A stretch of 15,003 bases of DNA from Desulfuromonadaceae bacterium UBA6124 (GTDB lineage: Bacteria > Desulfobacterota > Desulfuromonadia > Desulfuromonadales > Trichloromonadaceae): contig DIVU01000002.1 of NCBI GenBank assembly GCA_002423365.1, positions 1 through 15,003 of the forward strand. Direction: 5' to 3'. The notes beneath the pieces were generated by a model. The model saw nothing but the letters and a program-made list of their open reading frames with translations. It was not told the DNA's origin and made no database searches. Below, one piece after another: positions 14,207-15,003 of this stretch (within the stretch, counting starts at the first letter, position 1; each line of letters opens with the position of its first letter). The position numbers and the translations under genes are program-made.

Positions 14207-15003
14207 ATGAAGGTCCTCGTCATCGATCCCCGGGTCTCGGGCATCGCGGGCGACATGCTGCTCGCGGCGCTGGTTGACCTGCTCGGCTCCGACGAGGCCC
14301 TGTCACCCGTAGCGGAGGCCGTCCGCGGTCTCGACGCCTGCCGCGGGCTCTCGTACGCCTTCCGGCGAGTGGAGACGGGAGGGGCGATGCAGCTCGACCT
14401 CCGGCTCAACGAAGACCCGCTCCGGGACGGCGACGGGCTGCGGGACGCGGCCGTCAGCGTCGCCGCGGAGGCCGGCCTCTCGAGGGCCGGGACGGCGACG
14501 GCGCTCCGCACGCTCGACGACCTGCTCGCTGCCGAGGCGCGGCTGCACGGCGACGGGTTCCGGGACCATGCGATCGCCTCGATCGACACGCTCTTCGACA
14601 TCCTGGGGGCGGTGCGGCTCCTCGAGGCCGGCGGCTTCCTGGACGGGGAGGTGTACGGCCTGCCGCCGGCGCTCGGGGGCGGCGTGATGGACATGCCCTG
14701 CGGTCCGCTCGCCATCCCCGCGCCGGCGACGGTCGAGGTTCTCTGCCGCCACCAGGTCCCCTGGTCCTCGGTCCCGGCCGCGAACGAGCTGACGACGCCG
14801 ACGGGTGCGGCCCTCTTCGCGAACCTCGCGGCCCTGGTGACCGAGGTCTTTCCGGCGATGACCCCTGTCCGGACGGGCTACGGGGTCGGCACGCGCCCGG
14901 GCAGCGGCCGGCCCGGGGTACTGCGCGTCGTCGAGGGGACGAACTTCCACGGGGTGGCCGACCGGATCGTGATGCTCGAGACGAACCTCGACGATGTGTC
15001 GGG
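14207..15003 (+). CDS. larC: LarC-type nickel insertion protein (partial, cut by window end)
   Basis: LarC (formerly DUF111/UPF0272) is a CTP-dependent cyclometallase that inserts nickel into the pincer nucleotide used by lactate racemase. The first 265 residues are visible. They include the family's opening DPRVSGIAGDMLLAALVDL, the HAIASIDTLFDILGAV block, LGGGVMDMPCGPLAIPAPAT, ELTTPTGAALFANL, GYGVGTRPGSGRPGVLRVV and, at the edge, LETNLDDVSG, which begins the C-terminal part. ATG 14207 is preceded by GAGGT (14195-14199) overlapping the stop of the upstream gene, a sign of translational coupling. The frame is intact to the window end. LarC homologues occur in organisms, including many methanogens, without a known lactate racemase, so its client here is open. 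Confidence 0.93.
   Translation, partial: MKVLVIDPRVSGIAGDMLLAALVDLLGSDEALSPVAEAVRGLDACRGLSYAFRRVETGGAMQLDLRLNEDPLRDGDGLRDAAVSVAAEAGLSRAGTATALRTLDDLLAAEARLHGDGFRDHAIASIDTLFDILGAVRLLEAGGFLDGEVYGLPPALGGGVMDMPCGPLAIPAPATVEVLCRHQVPWSSVPAANELTTPTGAALFANLAALVTEVFPAMTPVRTGYGVGTRPGSGRPGVLRVVEGTNFHGVADRIVMLETNLDDVS

Noticed and set aside
12232..14715. Long open frame on the minus strand opposite the 615-residue gene and larC, and a second plus-strand frame (12387-14210).
   Set aside because: Both are Arg/Pro/Gly-rich or low-complexity translations typical of GC-rich shadows. The plus-strand 12349 frame has a proper ribosome site and a balanced composition, and larC motifs are clear.
1..15003. CRISPR array, tRNA, rRNA or insertion sequence.
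   Set aside because: No regularly spaced direct repeats, cloverleaf-like blocks, rRNA motifs or transposase-like proteins were seen on either strand.

Overview
The window joins two stretches of DNA that look like different organisms. Positions 1 to about 10,550 read as a GC-rich bacterium of the Desulfuromonadales/Geobacter kind. The grounds are a small triheme c7-type cytochrome, bacterial -35/-10 and sigma-54-like promoters, hairpin terminators, and a GlcD/GlcF-type oxidase with a hybrid HDOD-GGDEF protein. From about 10,600 to the right end the DNA reads as a methanogenic archaeon, perhaps Methanomicrobiales. There, Asp, Glu and Leu codons are almost all GAC, GAG and CTC, and TATA-box-like elements lie upstream of the genes. 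The lineage names are inference; the change in style can be seen in the sequence.

Bacterial part, left to right: moaA (+, molybdopterin synthesis); a triheme periplasmic cytochrome (-), sharing a two-way terminator with moaA; a lytic transglycosylase-domain protein (+); and a TorD-family chaperone (-). Then comes a minus-strand cluster transcribed as ppsA, larA, HDOD-GGDEF, glcD, glcF. Read as a pathway, LarA interconverts L- and D-lactate, the GlcD/GlcF flavin and iron-sulphur pair oxidises D-lactate (or glycolate), and PpsA turns pyruvate into PEP. The HDOD-GGDEF signalling gene overlaps larA. A perfect 28-bp palindrome of REP type lies between glcD and glcF.

Archaeal part: the first ~170 codons of ppsA, a 2,3-bisphosphoglycerate-dependent phosphoglycerate mutase (-), a histidine-kinase tail remnant (-), an unrecognised 615-residue protein (+), and, 10 bases after it, the start of larC (+), which is cut by the window end.

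The ppsA reading frame is intact across the change of style, and the change falls in a strongly conserved part of the protein. It could be a metagenome assembly chimera or a genuine recombination within ppsA; I favour the chimera. Anything that links genes across the junction, above all LarA with LarC, should therefore be treated with caution. The best candidate for new biology is the unknown 615-residue protein paired with LarC. I saw no rRNA, tRNA, CRISPR array or intact mobile element.
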